Origin: Prostheceraeus crozeri
Taxonomy: Eukaryota; Platyhelminthes; Polycladida; Euryleptidae
Direction of reading: 5' to 3'
Assembly (NCBI GenBank): GCA_907163375.1
Contig: CAJQUW010010273.1
Span: 62,001 to 126,000, forward strand
DNA length: 64,000 bases
Part shown: positions 1-9,901 of the stretch, in pieces
Numbering within the stretch: the stretch's first letter is position 1
Layout: the number at the start of each line of letters is the position of its first letter
Translations under genes and position numbers: made by a program
Notes under the pieces: model-generated
What the model saw: only the letters and a program-made list of their open reading frames with translations
Database searches by the model: none
What the model was told of the DNA's origin: nothing

Positions 1-2769
1 ATGTTGCTTGTGGCAGTAAAGCTGTAAGTGCTATCAAAAATAAAAATAATAAAAAGTTAGATGCTATAATCGTTAATTAATTAAGACACAATTGCGACAA
101 AATATCACAACAAACGTAAAGGAATGTTTTTTCGCACATTCAAATTAAATGGTGCAATTTAGGGTTAATGATGTTGTGCTGTAATTATGAGTATATGATC
201 ATAAATTACATAAATGTGTAATTAGTTGTGGACGCATTAGTTCTTATTCCACTCTGCTGTGATGTTTACACCATCAGCGAAAATTATGAGGCAGAAACCC
301 TAATTTCCAAAAAATCCAAAAATGTTTAGATTGTATGTGATGCTATGCAAAGACTATGTTGCTAACAATATCCTGATGTTTGGATGTTTGATTAATACAC
401 TAAATATTGGCACCATCACACTTAATCAAAAAACAAAACAAATCAAATCATTAACTGACATGACTGTGTCCAAAAAATTTAGCCGAACCCATTAAGAAAA
501 TACTAGAACCCGACTCGTCCCGACACGAGCCTGACCAGATTAAATCCGAAGACCATTCATGATATTATGCTGATACTATGACTCGCATGACTTGAAAGAT
601 ATCGCATTACAGGAATCCAGGAAACTTAAGAGCTGTGTAAAAGCTTCATGTACAGGGATAATCGCTGCATCAACTAATTCAATAAAACATAAATGATGAG
701 AAAACCGTGAAAATATGAGAAAATTTCAAAAAGATATTCAATGAAATTATTATAAACTTCTGTGAAACGATTACCACGCACACCATATTTAGATTGTAAT
801 TGTTAGGTAATTTATCTATTTTCTGTTGCACGCACTGAGTACATAATTATACAGTACAGAAATGTTCATAGCTTTATCATAACAGTAAAACATCACTTCA
901 ATTTCATTTAGATATTTAGCGAGGTTGAAGATTTACATCAAGGGAAAGTAAACAAATACCATGTTATCTGTAACCCTGGTATTGATCAGCATATGCCACA
1001 TATCGACGTGGACGTAGACTGCATTTCATGGTTGACACTTAACAGCAGCATCGAGAACATAATCTAGAATGCTAACTCCTTTTTAACACTGATGTGCAAG
1101 TTTTTTATACATCCAATTAATGATTTCTGAAACTTGAAAAGACATGCATTATTGAAGCAAGTAACCATCCAAGTACTTCTAAAGATTTGGCCGTCCACCA
1201 GGTTTCACATTCGTTCCAAGCATCTCTTGACGCTGCTGCCATTACCTACCCCAAGAAGTTCTCAGTCGTCGATAACTCAAATTGATATGATGATATTTTG
1301 ATATTTTTGAAATCAAATTGTAGCACACCTTGCGAAGTCGCATGAAAATCGTTTTATCATATTTTATCGTGAACGGTGACAACAAGTCTAAAAGTGAATA
1401 TACAAACAAGAAATAATAATCCCTTTTGTTATTTCATCAGAACAATGCAAAATATTGATCCAATCAGTTTCCCAGACCATTGCACTACATGTAAGAATAA
1501 TATTACATCAACCTTTCTGAGAACAATTATGCATGAATTCTGGCAAATCTCCAAAATCTGTGTGCTTAAACCTGAAAAAACACAGTTTGGGTTTCTCGGG
1601 TTTACGATAAAAGTGGCAATCCAGCCCGACCCGAACCGACTTCCAAATTGTCCTATCCGAACCCAACCTGAACCCGTACTTTTGTGTCGGGTCTGGTAGG
1701 GTTTTAGGAAGGGTCTCTCATCTTTAGGGAGCACATTATTCATAGGCATTCCTGTTGCTACAAATCATTCAGTACACTAAGAACCTAGACATCGAGAAAT
1801 TTCAAAACAACATTATTGATGATAGATTATGCTTATATACCAATCTGTTTTTGTTAGTGCCGATTGCTATTTTCATTTAATTCTCGAATAAGAAAAACAT
1901 GAGATTGAGCCATGGACTCAATGCACTGAACTTTGCATGCATGGGTTCTAGCTTCTACGGGAATCAAGTTGGCATGGCTTTCGTGGCTTCAAAAAGTTTT
2001 GAAGTGAAAGGTTTAGGTAAAATTGAATTACTCCCTTGACCCATGCAATCAGGATGTCGATATTATACAGCTGCGGATGCGATTGCAACTTTTCAATTCG
2101 GATGGCATGCTTGTCATGCATACATTAGCCCAATTAATAAGTAGGACCTACAAAATAAGATAATTTCGCTATGACAAGCAGAGCGTGCGTCAACTTGCCG
2201 ATTACTTAAGATTTATTGTCATCATCGTCTTAATGTTGGTAACAGTCTTCATAGAACCGAATATTTAGAATTGCTTCTAACTTGAATGAATTTGCGTCTG
2301 ACATTAATGACGTATTAAAGTGCATTGGAAAATTCATCGGCGTGATGATAATGAAATCATTATGTTGTGGTCGATCTTTTTGGTTCTTCACAGAAGACCA
2401 TTATGATGGACTCTTTAATTTGCAGACAAAATGATATTTTTTTGTATAATGTGCTTTGCACAATATTGAAAGTTTGGTAAAGCAATCATAATTTTATTAT
2501 GATGAGCAAGAAATCACATTATTCTAGCATAATTTCAGCATATGTTATGCAGAAAATGTCAAACAATTTATAGAATATTGATATACGAGCGTAATATGCC
2601 ACCCCATTAGGATGGACTGTGAAGGATATTTGAAAATATACAAATCGTGTCAACAAAAATTGGAAAGCGAGGACACACTATCATAAGATAAAGCTCTATG
2701 GATCACAAACACTTTTCTATGGATCAGGCAGTTATTTTTGGCAGATTTATTGGCAAACATGTTTCAGTA
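1..2769. other. AT-rich non-coding DNA, nothing recognised
   Basis: I see no convincing gene, RNA gene or transposon end here. Short open frames near 1376-1749 run through a degenerate CCCGAACC-type simple repeat (about 1620-1700, with a related patch at 480-545). Their translated Gly/Arg/Ser-rich or Pro/Asn-rich peptides follow from that repeat and not from a gene. Confidence 0.5.
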
Positions 2770-2775
2770 GACAGG
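2770..2775. repeat. Target-site duplication of Polinton 1 (left)
   Basis: The hexamer GACAGG directly precedes the left end of P1 and is repeated at 19986-19991 directly after its right end. Six-base duplications are the known signature of Polinton integration. Confidence 0.93.
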
Positions 2776-3187
2776 AGTAATGGGCAAAAGACCGTTCCAG
2801 GACACCATAAAATTCAAAAAAATAGTATCTTTAAAAACGACATAAATTCATGAATTTGAACCCTTTTTCAGGTTATTAAGACCTAAATACATGAATTTAG
2901 TCCATTCAAAAAGTACCATTTTTTCAAAAAATGGCATTTTTAAAAACGACATAAATTCATGAATTTGAACCCTTTTTCAGGTTATGAAGACCTAAATTCA
3001 TAAATTTGGGCGTTTTTAAAAATACCCAATTTTCAAATTTTTCAAAATCTCAAATTTGAGAATTACAATTTTCACCCTTAAAATCATGACCGTTCCAGGA
3101 CACCGAAAATCAGAAAAGTTAAGAATCTCAAAATTTGTGAATTACAATTTTCTCGCTTAAATCATGACCGTTCCAGGACACCGAAAA
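2776..3187 (+). repeat. P1 left terminal inverted repeat
   Basis: This 412-bp arm matches the reverse complement of 19574-19985 with no difference that I can see. It contains three spaced copies of the motif GACCGTTCCAGGACACC (near 2791, 3089 and 3168) and blocks of a longer internal repeat built around AAATTCATGAATTTG. Polintons replicate by protein priming from such ends, so repeated end motifs are plausible recognition sites for the integrase or replication proteins (inference). Confidence 0.93.
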
Positions 3188-3242
3188 TCAAAGAAGTTGA
3201 GAATCTCAAATTTGAGAATTACAATTTTTTCTCTCTCTTAAA

Positions 3243-3452
3243 TCATGTCCTATAATTGATGTGCGGGTCTCCGATGTATTCAAAAATTCTTCTCATATCC
3301 AAGTGTAAGAATATTTTACTTTGTGCTTGCAGATGTATGATTTCCCTTGTTAACTTCTGAATTCTTCTCCGCTTTGTCTCCAATCGAACAGATCTTTCAG
3401 TAGATCCAACCATTGTGATGATAAGATTTAAACTAAGATTGTAATGTGTCAC
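3243..3452 (-). CDS. Small basic coiled-coil accessory frame of P1
   Basis: A 69-residue frame. Its middle (VGSTERSVRLETKRRRIQ) has a counterpart in P2 around 51760-51950 (VGSIERILRLQVKRQRI), followed in both by a Leu/Gln-rich helix. Conservation between two diverged elements suggests a real peptide. It is strongly basic and probably helical. I do not recognise a family. The frame lies on the minus strand in both elements although P1 and P2 are inverted relative to each other, so either this segment was flipped in one of them or it is a separate repeat. Confidence 0.4.
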   Translation of the reverse strand: MTHYNLSLNLIITMVGSTERSVRLETKRRRIQKLTREIIHLQAQSKIFLHLDMRRIFEYIGDPHINYRT

Positions 3453-4002
3453 GTTTTATAAATTGTGCGTGTTTAAATAGCAAGTGAAAATTATGAATGG
3501 TGATCTAAGCAAAGCGGCTTTGTAGGTGTATGAAGTTTGCTTGACAACATACGGGTATGACATGACGCGTATGATTAAATGTACTTGAATGACAATGAGG
3601 AAATTGCACCGCATTGTAAATCATTTCATAGGCCATAACGCGAGCCAGATCCAAAACCAAACTACCGACCAAAACCAGAAAAGTTGCGGTTTTGGCTCGA
3701 CAATTGGTCTCGACTATCGATACTGCGATATTGTATTGAATGATTGCTATAACAACAGAATATTCCCTCAAAGCAGAGAATGAATTAATAGATTGCTTTT
3801 ATGCTATTAACGCCATGTTATGAATGCACAACCCGTATGATCCCCTAAAACAATCATGCGGTTTGAGAAATGTGGTAACAGATGTTGCCATTGTCTTAAT
3901 ACAGATAAAACAAACAATATCCTCTTAATGAGAGTTCATAAAAATAAAATGCAACAATGTAACGTTTTAATTTAGATTAAATTAAATAATTTCAAAATCG
4001 AA
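3453..4002. other. Non-coding stretch inside P1
   Basis: This lies between the small accessory frame and the repeats in front of the protease. Short frames on both strands overlap each other and have no counterpart in P2. I see nothing to support a gene. Confidence 0.4.
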
Positions 4003-4181
4003 TAAGTAGTAAGGAAAGTCATCATTAGAGAACAGTTTTAAATCAATACCCCCCCTTCTGACTAAGTAGTAAGGAAAGTCATCATTAGAGAACAGTTTTA
4101 AATCAATACCCCCCTTCTGACTAAGTAGTAAGGAAAGTCATCATTAGAGAACAGTTTGAAATCAATACCCCCTCCCTTCTG
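4003..4181. repeat. Three tandem ~60-bp units upstream of the P1 protease
   Basis: Each unit begins TAAGTAGTAAGGAAAGTCAT and ends in a C-run followed by TTCTGAC or a close variant. Units start near 4003, 4063 and 4122. P2 has a single counterpart near 51160-51230, so the unit has been amplified in P1. The last unit reaches into the leader of the protease gene. Confidence 0.85.
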
Positions 4182-4221
4182 TCTTCTAGAGATCCCTATA
4201 AGAAATTTTTTTAATTATAAA

Positions 4222-4674
4222 ATGAGCAACATAAATGAGTTTTTTAAATTATATGGAACGCAAACCACGACAAATTTCGACCTAAAGAAAATCTCAAATG
4301 AATTAGGAATAAAGAATTTTCATGTTCTAATGAGAGACGAATTACAATTGATCAAAAATATGCCAACTGTAAATTTCATAACGAATCTTCACACTTCAGA
4401 CCAAAAAGGCGTACATTGGTCTGCAGGTATCTTTAATAAAAATCGAGATAATTACTATTTCGACCGCCCAGAGGCTGAGAACTATTGGTTCGACTCTTAT
4501 GGACTTCCACCTACAAACGAAGTCAAAAAATTACTTGGCAATGGAATTTATAATACATTTCAAATTCAAAAACCGGGAACTACTTATTGTGGTCAATTAT
4601 GTCTTTATGTTATATTGAAATTACAGGAAGGAGTGCCATTTCTTAATATTATGTTAGAATTGAACGAACCGTAG
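4222..4674 (+). CDS. PRO: Polinton adenovirus-type cysteine protease (PRO), P1
   Basis: A predicted maturation protease of the adenain type, which in related viruses trims capsid and core proteins during virion assembly. The frame shows VHWSAG (catalytic His region), YWFDSYGLPP (acid region) and TYCGQLCLYV (nucleophile Cys region) in the order and spacing of the family, at about 150 residues. I chose ATG 4222 because the P2 homologue also starts there (MS-I-EF). The earlier in-frame ATG at 4156 lies in the tandem repeat. The 3' end carries a hairpin-forming segment. The frame looks whole. Confidence 0.85.
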   Translation: MSNINEFFKLYGTQTTTNFDLKKISNELGIKNFHVLMRDELQLIKNMPTVNFITNLHTSDQKGVHWSAGIFNKNRDNYYFDRPEAENYWFDSYGLPPTNEVKKLLGNGIYNTFQIQKPGTTYCGQLCLYVILKLQEGVPFLNIMLELNEP

Positions 4675-4727
4675 TTTCTATGGCTGCGCCTAACAAGGAA
4701 ATTTCATTCCCGAAACGTTAGTTCCAA
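4662..4727. repeat. GC palindromic cassette at the 3' end of P1 PRO
   Basis: GAACGAACCGTAG followed by TATGGCTGCGCCTAA overlaps the stop codon. It resembles the cassette at 8369-8410 (GAACGAACCGTAGGTTC with ATGGCTACGCC). The matching place in P2 (50640-50700) has unrelated sequence, although it also has repeats. Member of the palindromic cassette family described in the findings. Confidence 0.6.
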
Positions 4728-4751
4728 TAATAATAATAATAATAATGATAA

Positions 4752-6058
4752 TTAAAAATCAGTTCGTTGTAATTCATTTTGATAAAAACGGCCTCTGATA
4801 TCTTCATTATCTAAATCTTTGATTTCATAAGTAATCGGATAAGTTTGGTTTATTTTACAAACTTCAAATATTTCTTTAGTCCAGTAACCGACGAAGCCTT
4901 TTACAAATTTATTCTTATACTTAAATATTCTAACTCTATCTCCAATTTTAAATTTCGGCTTAAGTTTCTGCAAATTCGGATTACTCTCATTCGAATAATT
5001 ATCTTCGTTTGAATAATTATTCTCGAATATTTTCTTTCGTATTAAGTCAGGGTCGTCAGAAGCATTCTTTGGGGTTTCTTCAATACCAGAATGAACTTTA
5101 TTATTGTACTCTTCTACAATTCCTGGTAATATCTTCAACCATTTCTGATTTCTTTGCTCAGTAAATTTCTTGAATAATTTATTTTTTAACGTCCGATTGA
5201 ATCTTTCTATCACTACGGCCTTCCCTGCATTTTCAGTTGAATAAAGAGTTTCAAATAGTGGCTGAACGTTTCGGTTATAAAATTCCGACCCTTTATCAAC
5301 AAACAATTTTTTTGGCTTTCTCTTACTTTCTTTAAAGATTTCTTCAAACGCATATTTAACTGATAGACCACTTTTATTTTTTAAAGGCTTTACCCAAGCA
5401 TATCGTGTATATAAATCTGTAACGGTCAATGCGTATTTATAATCTTTTTCATTCGGCATATGAATAAGATCAGCACTCCAAATATCATCTTTATTAAATA
5501 CTTTTACTTTCAATAAATATTTAGGCCTTCTGTATTCCCTATGAATTTCAGACGCGTAGGTTCGAGCGTTGCTCTCAGACAGCTTTGCTGTCGTTTCATT
5601 TAAACCCTGTCCGAATAATATTTTAGCTTGTAAAGCTTTCTTAACAAACATTCTTTCAATTTTTTCTCTAAATGTAGGATTTTGAATACTATCTAATTCT
5701 TGAATCATCTTCTTATCAGCTGCATGTAGAGAACTTAGGTCATGATTTCGATAAGCTAAATCATGCCTGTAAGCTGCGGCATCTACTCTATTTATTGGTT
5801 CTTCACCTGGTTTCGGATTATTATTCTCATCTAGTCTTATATCTAATCGAGTTCCTGGACCAGTATATGAATGACCGGGAAGATGTTTTTCTTTCGAATA
5901 TTTACTCCAAATAAATCCAGGAAAGTTTTCTAATGTTTTTTGTATGTCACCTCCAATATGCTGACGTTTGAGTTTTTATTTTTGTTTAATAGATAATTCA
6001 ATAAATCTAAATTAGCAATTTTTAATTTAATTAAATTTTCGGAATTTGTAGAATTCAT
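4752..6058 (-). pseudogene. INT: Polinton PLA2-like/integrase gene, P1, broken
   Basis: The downstream part (4752-5708) is a retroviral-type integrase. It has the core acids in DIWSADL, KLFVDKGSEF and VIERFNRTLK, then the C-terminal GDRVRIFKYK and GFVGYWTKEIF block typical of Polinton integrases. The upstream part (about 5709-5940) matches the parvovirus-type phospholipase A2 fold: a YTGPGT calcium-loop motif and an HDLAY catalytic motif. The P2 homologue at 49275-50621 carries both domains in one frame. The gene sits next to the protease, as in many Polintons. The P1 copy is broken. Confidence 0.85.
5563..5593. repeat. Palindromic insert within the P1 integrase gene
   Basis: Two short palindromes stand side by side: CGAGCGTTGCTC and GACAGCTTTGCTGTC. 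Next to the P2 protein, P1 has about six extra residues at this point, between the PLA2-like and integrase domains, and the frame is kept. Confidence 0.55.
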
Positions 6059-6082
6059 TTTAAAAAATAAAATAAATGTTTT

Positions 6083-6118
6083 ACCGGATCGGACCAAAGG
6101 TCCTGAGGTTATTACCGA
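6083..6118. repeat. Palindromic insert at the stop codon of the P1 pX-like gene
   Basis: A GGACC-AAA-GGTCC hairpin lies between two direct copies of TTACCG (6081-6086 and 6112-6117). P2 has the uninterrupted sequence (ATTAGGTAAAAC near 49243). The insert keeps the same final residue and stop in both elements. Confidence 0.75.
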
Positions 6119-6594
6119 ATCATACTAGGACTTAGATATATTCCAGAACCATCTTTAGTTTCTTTAATTTCAATTAAATCATCAACATTGTGGAGAATAT
6201 TTTTAAGAACTCGTTTTCCTTCATCAACTAATTTTAATTTACTAATAAAATTATCTACTATTCCTTCTCCCCTAGCAACTTTCTCTAACTCTCTATTATG
6301 ACGTTTTTGTTCTTCTAATGCTGCCTTCTCTGATTTATTTTTATTTACTGCTTGTACAATACCAGCTGTCCCACCTGCAACACTTCCTGCTGCTGCTATG
6401 CCACCTATTATTAGTGGAATTAATGGGAGAATCCCGCCATTCTTTTCTTCTTGTAATTGAATATTCTCTATCATTGGTTTACTTATGTAATACTTTTTTT
6501 TGTTAATCGTAATAGTTTTAGGGGTATTTTTGTCAACAATATTACGTAATTTTAATTCAACAGTTTTATTATTATTACTTTTTGCTTGCGACAT
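6112..6594 (-). CDS. Polinton pX-like hydrophobic virion protein, P1
   Basis: A 160-residue protein with a central Gly/Ala/Ile segment, GGILPLIPLIIGG followed by an Ala/Gly run. This resembles the GGFLPxLIP motif of adenovirus core protein X (mu). The rest is charged, with a C-terminal helix. It is probably a small membrane-active or DNA-core virion protein (inference from the motif). P2 has a whole homologue at 48769-49248, about 90% similar by eye. It lies between the capsid gene and the integrase on the same strand. The frame looks whole. Confidence 0.7.
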   Translation of the reverse strand: MSQAKSNNNKTVELKLRNIVDKNTPKTITINKKKYYISKPMIENIQLQEEKNGGILPLIPLIIGGIAAAGSVAGGTAGIVQAVNKNKSEKAALEEQKRHNRELEKVARGEGIVDNFISKLKLVDEGKRVLKNILHNVDDLIEIKETKDGSGIYLSPSMIR

Positions 6595-6787
6595 TTTTAA
6601 TAAAAAAATTTTAAGTTACTAAAAAATTCTTAAGTTACCAAAAATTTTAAATCTATTCTAGTTACGAAAAATTTTTAAGTTACGAAAATTTTTAATCTAT
6701 TGTAGTCATGAAAAATTTTGTAAGTTAAGAATTTTTAATCTATTCTAGTTATGAAAAATTTTAAGTTATGAAAAAAAATTAATTAAT
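6595..6787. repeat. A/T-rich short repeats upstream of the P1 pX-like gene
   Basis: Imperfect repeats of TTTTTAAGTTAC and AATCTATTCTAGTTA run through the spacer between the capsid gene and the pX-like gene. P2 keeps a much shorter version (48716-48768). Confidence 0.6.
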
Positions 6788-6810
6788 CGACGAAGTCTTG
6801 GGCTTTAGCC
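6788..6810. repeat. Palindromic insert at the stop of the P1 capsid gene
   Basis: GACGAAGTC and GGGCTTTAGCC lie across the capsid stop codon. The P2 homologue reads straight from RIG-stop into TTAATTAA (48708-48720). The C-terminal residues are the same with and without the insert. Confidence 0.65.
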
Positions 6811-8127
6811 TATCCTAGCCATCTTTCCTTTAAGAATTTCAATAGAATATTTTACATCTTCTAGCAATAAACCATAAGCCATCAATGAAGTTGTGGAATC
6901 TTTTTTTTCAATATTAATTGTTACATCACAACCAGTCTTGATAATATCTTCAGATTGTGCACTTAAATCGAAACAGAAAACAGGATATAAATGTCTCCAA
7001 TCTCCAGGAGTTAATTGTGGTTCAACTCCAAATTCTATACAAAGATTTCGATAAGAATCATATCCTTCCATAAATTGATTATTGGTATCATCGAATCTTA
7101 ATGGATCAATTGGATATCGGGTTTGATTTAAAGCAACTTGTAAACTTCGAATTGTGTTAATATGGAAAAGATTATTGTTTTTATCAAAACTTGGAGAATT
7201 ATTTTTTTCAAAAGTTAGCAATAAATATCTTGGAGTATTGGAAGTTCTAGTAAAATGCCAGTTGAATCTTTGTTCGGAAAAAGTTACTGAACTAGCAGTA
7301 CGCTTTCGAAAATTTACTGGAATTGGTTTGTTAGTATTTAATCTTTTTGCAATAGCTGTTTCAATCTCTAAACTAGGAGTAATATGCTTAATCCACCATT
7401 CAAGTCTATCAATTTTTAAATATGCTTTTTTTCCAGTCTTACCATAAAAGATTAATTCATTATTTGCTGTACGATGAATTATTAATTTAAACTTTAATTG
7501 ATATGATATTTTATCATAATCTAAATATCCGAATAATGGAGACAATGACCAATTTACTGTCTGTTTACTTTTCTTGTTAAATTCACGTCTTTCTTTATAT
7601 GCACTATTGTTTGTTTTATTTAAATGTTTCGCATCTTTCGCAATTCCTCCTGCATCTGTTCCAGCGTGAGTTAAATCATCAACAATTATACCATCATTAG
7701 TATCAGGAAACCAACCTTCGATTTCATACTTTTTATTATTTTCAACAATTGTTACAAATCTAAGCATTGTATCAATTACACCTGGAGAATCACTTATTGT
7801 TTCTATATTTTGAGTTGCAACATCTAAACGCATTTGTGTAAATAATCTTGGAAAAAAATTATTCTCTAGTGCAATATTATCGGTTTCTGGTAATAGTGTT
7901 GTAAAATTGGCATCACTATACAAAGAATATTCACAGTGTAAAAATGAATCAGGTATATATATATAACTCTGCTGATTATCAACTTCAAAAATTAAATCAC
8001 CTCCAGTATTTACTCTACTGGAAGATCCGGGATTCATAGCAATTCTTATATAGTCATTCTTTTTTTGATTGCAACTGACGAACGGAAGATCGTCTAATCT
8101 AAATTTATTTTCGATAAGCGAAGACAT
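6805..8127 (-). CDS. MCP: Probable Polinton major capsid protein, P1
   Basis: A 440-residue protein, the largest structural frame on this strand. The late segment LTPGDWRHLYPVFCFDLSAQ resembles the conserved stretch near the end of double-jelly-roll capsid proteins of Polintons. Size and position, between the pVI-like and pX-like genes, agree with that role. Kapitonov and Jurka first described these proteins as PX/PY, and they were later recognised as capsid proteins. I cannot prove a jelly-roll fold by eye. The frame looks whole in P1. The P2 homologue (47381-48714) is broken. Confidence 0.65.
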   Translation of the reverse strand: MSSLIENKFRLDDLPFVSCNQKKNDYIRIAMNPGSSSRVNTGGDLIFEVDNQQSYIYIPDSFLHCEYSLYSDANFTTLLPETDNIALENNFFPRLFTQMRLDVATQNIETISDSPGVIDTMLRFVTIVENNKKYEIEGWFPDTNDGIIVDDLTHAGTDAGGIAKDAKHLNKTNNSAYKERREFNKKSKQTVNWSLSPLFGYLDYDKISYQLKFKLIIHRTANNELIFYGKTGKKAYLKIDRLEWWIKHITPSLEIETAIAKRLNTNKPIPVNFRKRTASSVTFSEQRFNWHFTRTSNTPRYLLLTFEKNNSPSFDKNNNLFHINTIRSLQVALNQTRYPIDPLRFDDTNNQFMEGYDSYRNLCIEFGVEPQLTPGDWRHLYPVFCFDLSAQSEDIIKTGCDVTINIEKKDSTTSLMAYGLLLEDVKYSIEILKGKMARIG

Positions 8128-8159
8128 TTTTATAAAAAATAACTTGACTTTTTGTTTTT

Positions 8160-8281
8160 CTCACACACAGAAAAAATTCTGCTAAAATAATTTTACTAAA
8201 ATAATTTTACTAAAAAAATTTTGTTAAGAAAATTTTGCTAAAAAAATTTTACTAAAAAAAATTTTACTAAAAAACATAATT
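8160..8281. repeat. AAATTTTACTAAAAAAA-type low-complexity leader
   Basis: A run of imperfect ATTTTACTAAAA units lies upstream of the capsid gene start. Nothing else is seen here. Confidence 0.6.
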
Positions 8282-8297
8282 TTAGAATTTTGCTAGA

Positions 8298-8345
8298 CCA
8301 GCTCCGCTACAGCTTTGCTGGTTAGACCGAAGGTTGCTACTCACG
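8298..8345. repeat. 48-bp palindromic insert in the P1 pVI-like gene
   Basis: CCAGC-TCCGCTACA-GCTTTGCTGG makes a stem, followed by ACCGAAGGT. Aligned to P2 (near 47291), this segment is extra, and its 48 bases are a multiple of three, so the local frame continues. Confidence 0.75.
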
Positions 8346-8368
8346 CCATTTCCTCTTATTTCTTCAAT

Positions 8369-8410
8369 TGAACGAACCGTAGGTTCAATTGAACGTTTTA
8401 TGGCTACGCC
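8369..8410. repeat. 42-bp palindromic insert in the P1 pVI-like gene
   Basis: TGAACGAACCGTAGGTTCA folds on itself and is followed by TTGAACGTTTTATGGCTACG. P2 lacks the segment (near 47267). It is 42 bases long, so the local frame continues. It is related to the cassette at the PRO 3' end (4662-4727). Confidence 0.75.
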
Positions 8411-8853
8411 TGATTTCTTCTTATGTTTACTATCAGACGGAGCTCCGCTCCTCAAGGTTTCCCCAACAGCTATGTTAGCAATTTTATTTTTTGTTTCCTC
8501 TGAAAGTTTCTTTAAATTTTTTAGTTCTTCGGATAGCTTCTAGTTGTTTTAATTCGTTTTGAGACTTGACAGCATTTGATATTGCACTAGCTGTACTACC
8601 TATAGCAGCTGCTCCTTTTGCAGCAGATGTAATCAAATCTTTATTATTTTTAATTAAGTTAACGATACTTCCAATACCAGAGAAGATGTCAGCTCCTTCC
8701 GTGTGAACTGTTTCTCTATTATCATAATGATAAACAGGATTCATACGTGGTTCATGAGCAATTCTTTGATTTGAAGCAAAATGTTTAAGATTGTGTTTAT
8801 AAATTATAGGCATTTTTTAGGATTAAATTTGACTTTTGGGAAAAAATATTTAC

Positions 8854-9003
8854 GATTGGTTAGTAACCTGAGGACCTTTGGTCCGTTTAATATTTGCGCT
8901 AAGATTTCCGTTTAGGATTGGTTAGTAACCTGAGGACCTTTGGTCCGATCGGCTAAAGCCTCGAGGAGCTTCGCTCCGATAGGTTAGAAACCCATGACTT
9001 CGT
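8854..9003. repeat. Hairpin array between P1 pVI-like and fibre-like genes
   Basis: Two direct copies of GATTGGTTAGTAACCTGAGG plus GACCTTTGGTCC (8854-8885 and 8916-8947) are followed by GGCTAAAGCC (8951), GGAGCTTCGCTCC (about 8965) and GACTTCGTCG (about 8996). P2 keeps related but eroded copies at 46729-46825. This is the densest cluster of the palindromes in the window. Confidence 0.8.
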
Positions 9004-9006
9004 CGA

Positions 9007-9893
9007 TCAAGATTTACGTTTGTGAATGGACAACAATTTCGAGATAACTTTATTAATTGACTGTTGCACTTTATCTATTGCGTCAAGCAGCGTGTGATGT
9101 ACTTTAATTTCTTTTCTATTAACTTGAATTTTCTGCTGATTAATCTTCAACGCCGTTTTAAGAGCATTTAACTTAATTTTAAGAAAATCTAATTGTCTTT
9201 TAACAGAATCTAACTGTTCTTTATTTTCTTTAGAGTTTTCTTGTAAATTTTTCTTTAATTCATTTTCTAGATTGATTTTAAGATTTTTCATTTCATCAAC
9301 TTTTTGATTAAGCGAGTTTACTTCATTTATCATTCTATTCATCTTTTTCATTTGTTGAGTAATTTTAGAACTCAATTCATCAACACTTTTTTGGAATGTA
9401 GTTTGTAACTGCTTTAAATTTTTTTAATTCTTTCAGGTAGTTTTTCTATTTCATCTTCTAATTGTTCTTTTAACATTTTTATCTGATGTTTATTTTTAAT
9501 GACTGCAGATTTTAAATTTATAGAAAGAAATATTAAAATTTTTGATTGTTCTGAAATCTTTTTAAAAAGTTTTGCTATATCTGCTTCTAGCTCTCTATCC
9601 TTTTTATCAAGTTTTAATAATTTTTCGTTTAATGATTTGTCATTAAGTTTTAGCAACTTTAATTCATTCATCAGTGGAACCAAAACATCGTTTATATATT
9701 TTTCCTTTAAGTCATTGATTTGTGTATCAACATATTGTTTATTTGTTAACTCTGTATTTTGTTGCGGAAGAATAGAAAGATGCAATGGACCAGATAAAAC
9801 ATCTCCAGTTTTCATGATATAATTTTCTATCTCTATTTCTAATTCACGATTATTCGGGATATATGCACCTCCACCAACATTTGGTAACATCAT
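9007..9893 (-). pseudogene. Polinton fibre-like coiled-coil protein region, P1, broken
   Basis: The region begins with a glycine-bearing head (VGGGAYIPNNRE). Next comes a segment with the phage tail-fibre signature TGDVLSGPLHL...LTNKQYVDTQI, then long heptad-like Leu/Ile/Lys/Glu helices to the end. This is the plan of a trimeric fibre with a coiled-coil shaft. A receptor-binding or spike role is inference. P2 carries the same gene at 45855-46729. It lies upstream of the pVI-like and capsid genes on the same strand and diverges from the clamp-like gene at 9998. Confidence 0.6.
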
Positions 9894-9901
9894 TTTTTAA
9901 C

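Larger units (their letters stand above)
8282..8813 (-). pseudogene. Polinton pVI-like small virion protein, P1, broken
   Basis: The start (MPIIYKHNLKHFASN) and the Ala/Gly/Ser-rich amphipathic stretch (SAAKGAAAIGSTASAIS) match the whole P2 copy of 147 residues at 46863-47306. Size and composition recall the membrane-lytic minor protein VI class of adenoviruses, but the assignment is weak. Compared with P2, the C-terminal region contains two palindromic inserts. The P1 gene is broken. Confidence 0.6.

Noticed and set aside
1376-1749. Overlapping frames of about 106 residues on both strands
   Set aside because: They follow from a CCCGAACC-type simple repeat, both strands are open for that reason, and nothing resembles a protein family.
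4156-4221. An upstream start for the P1 protease
   Set aside because: The extra residues are coded by the tandem repeat and are missing from the P2 protein. The start at 4222 is shared.
6318-6506. A leucine-rich frame opposite the pX-like gene
   Set aside because: It is the antisense shadow of the Gly/Ala-rich coding strand.
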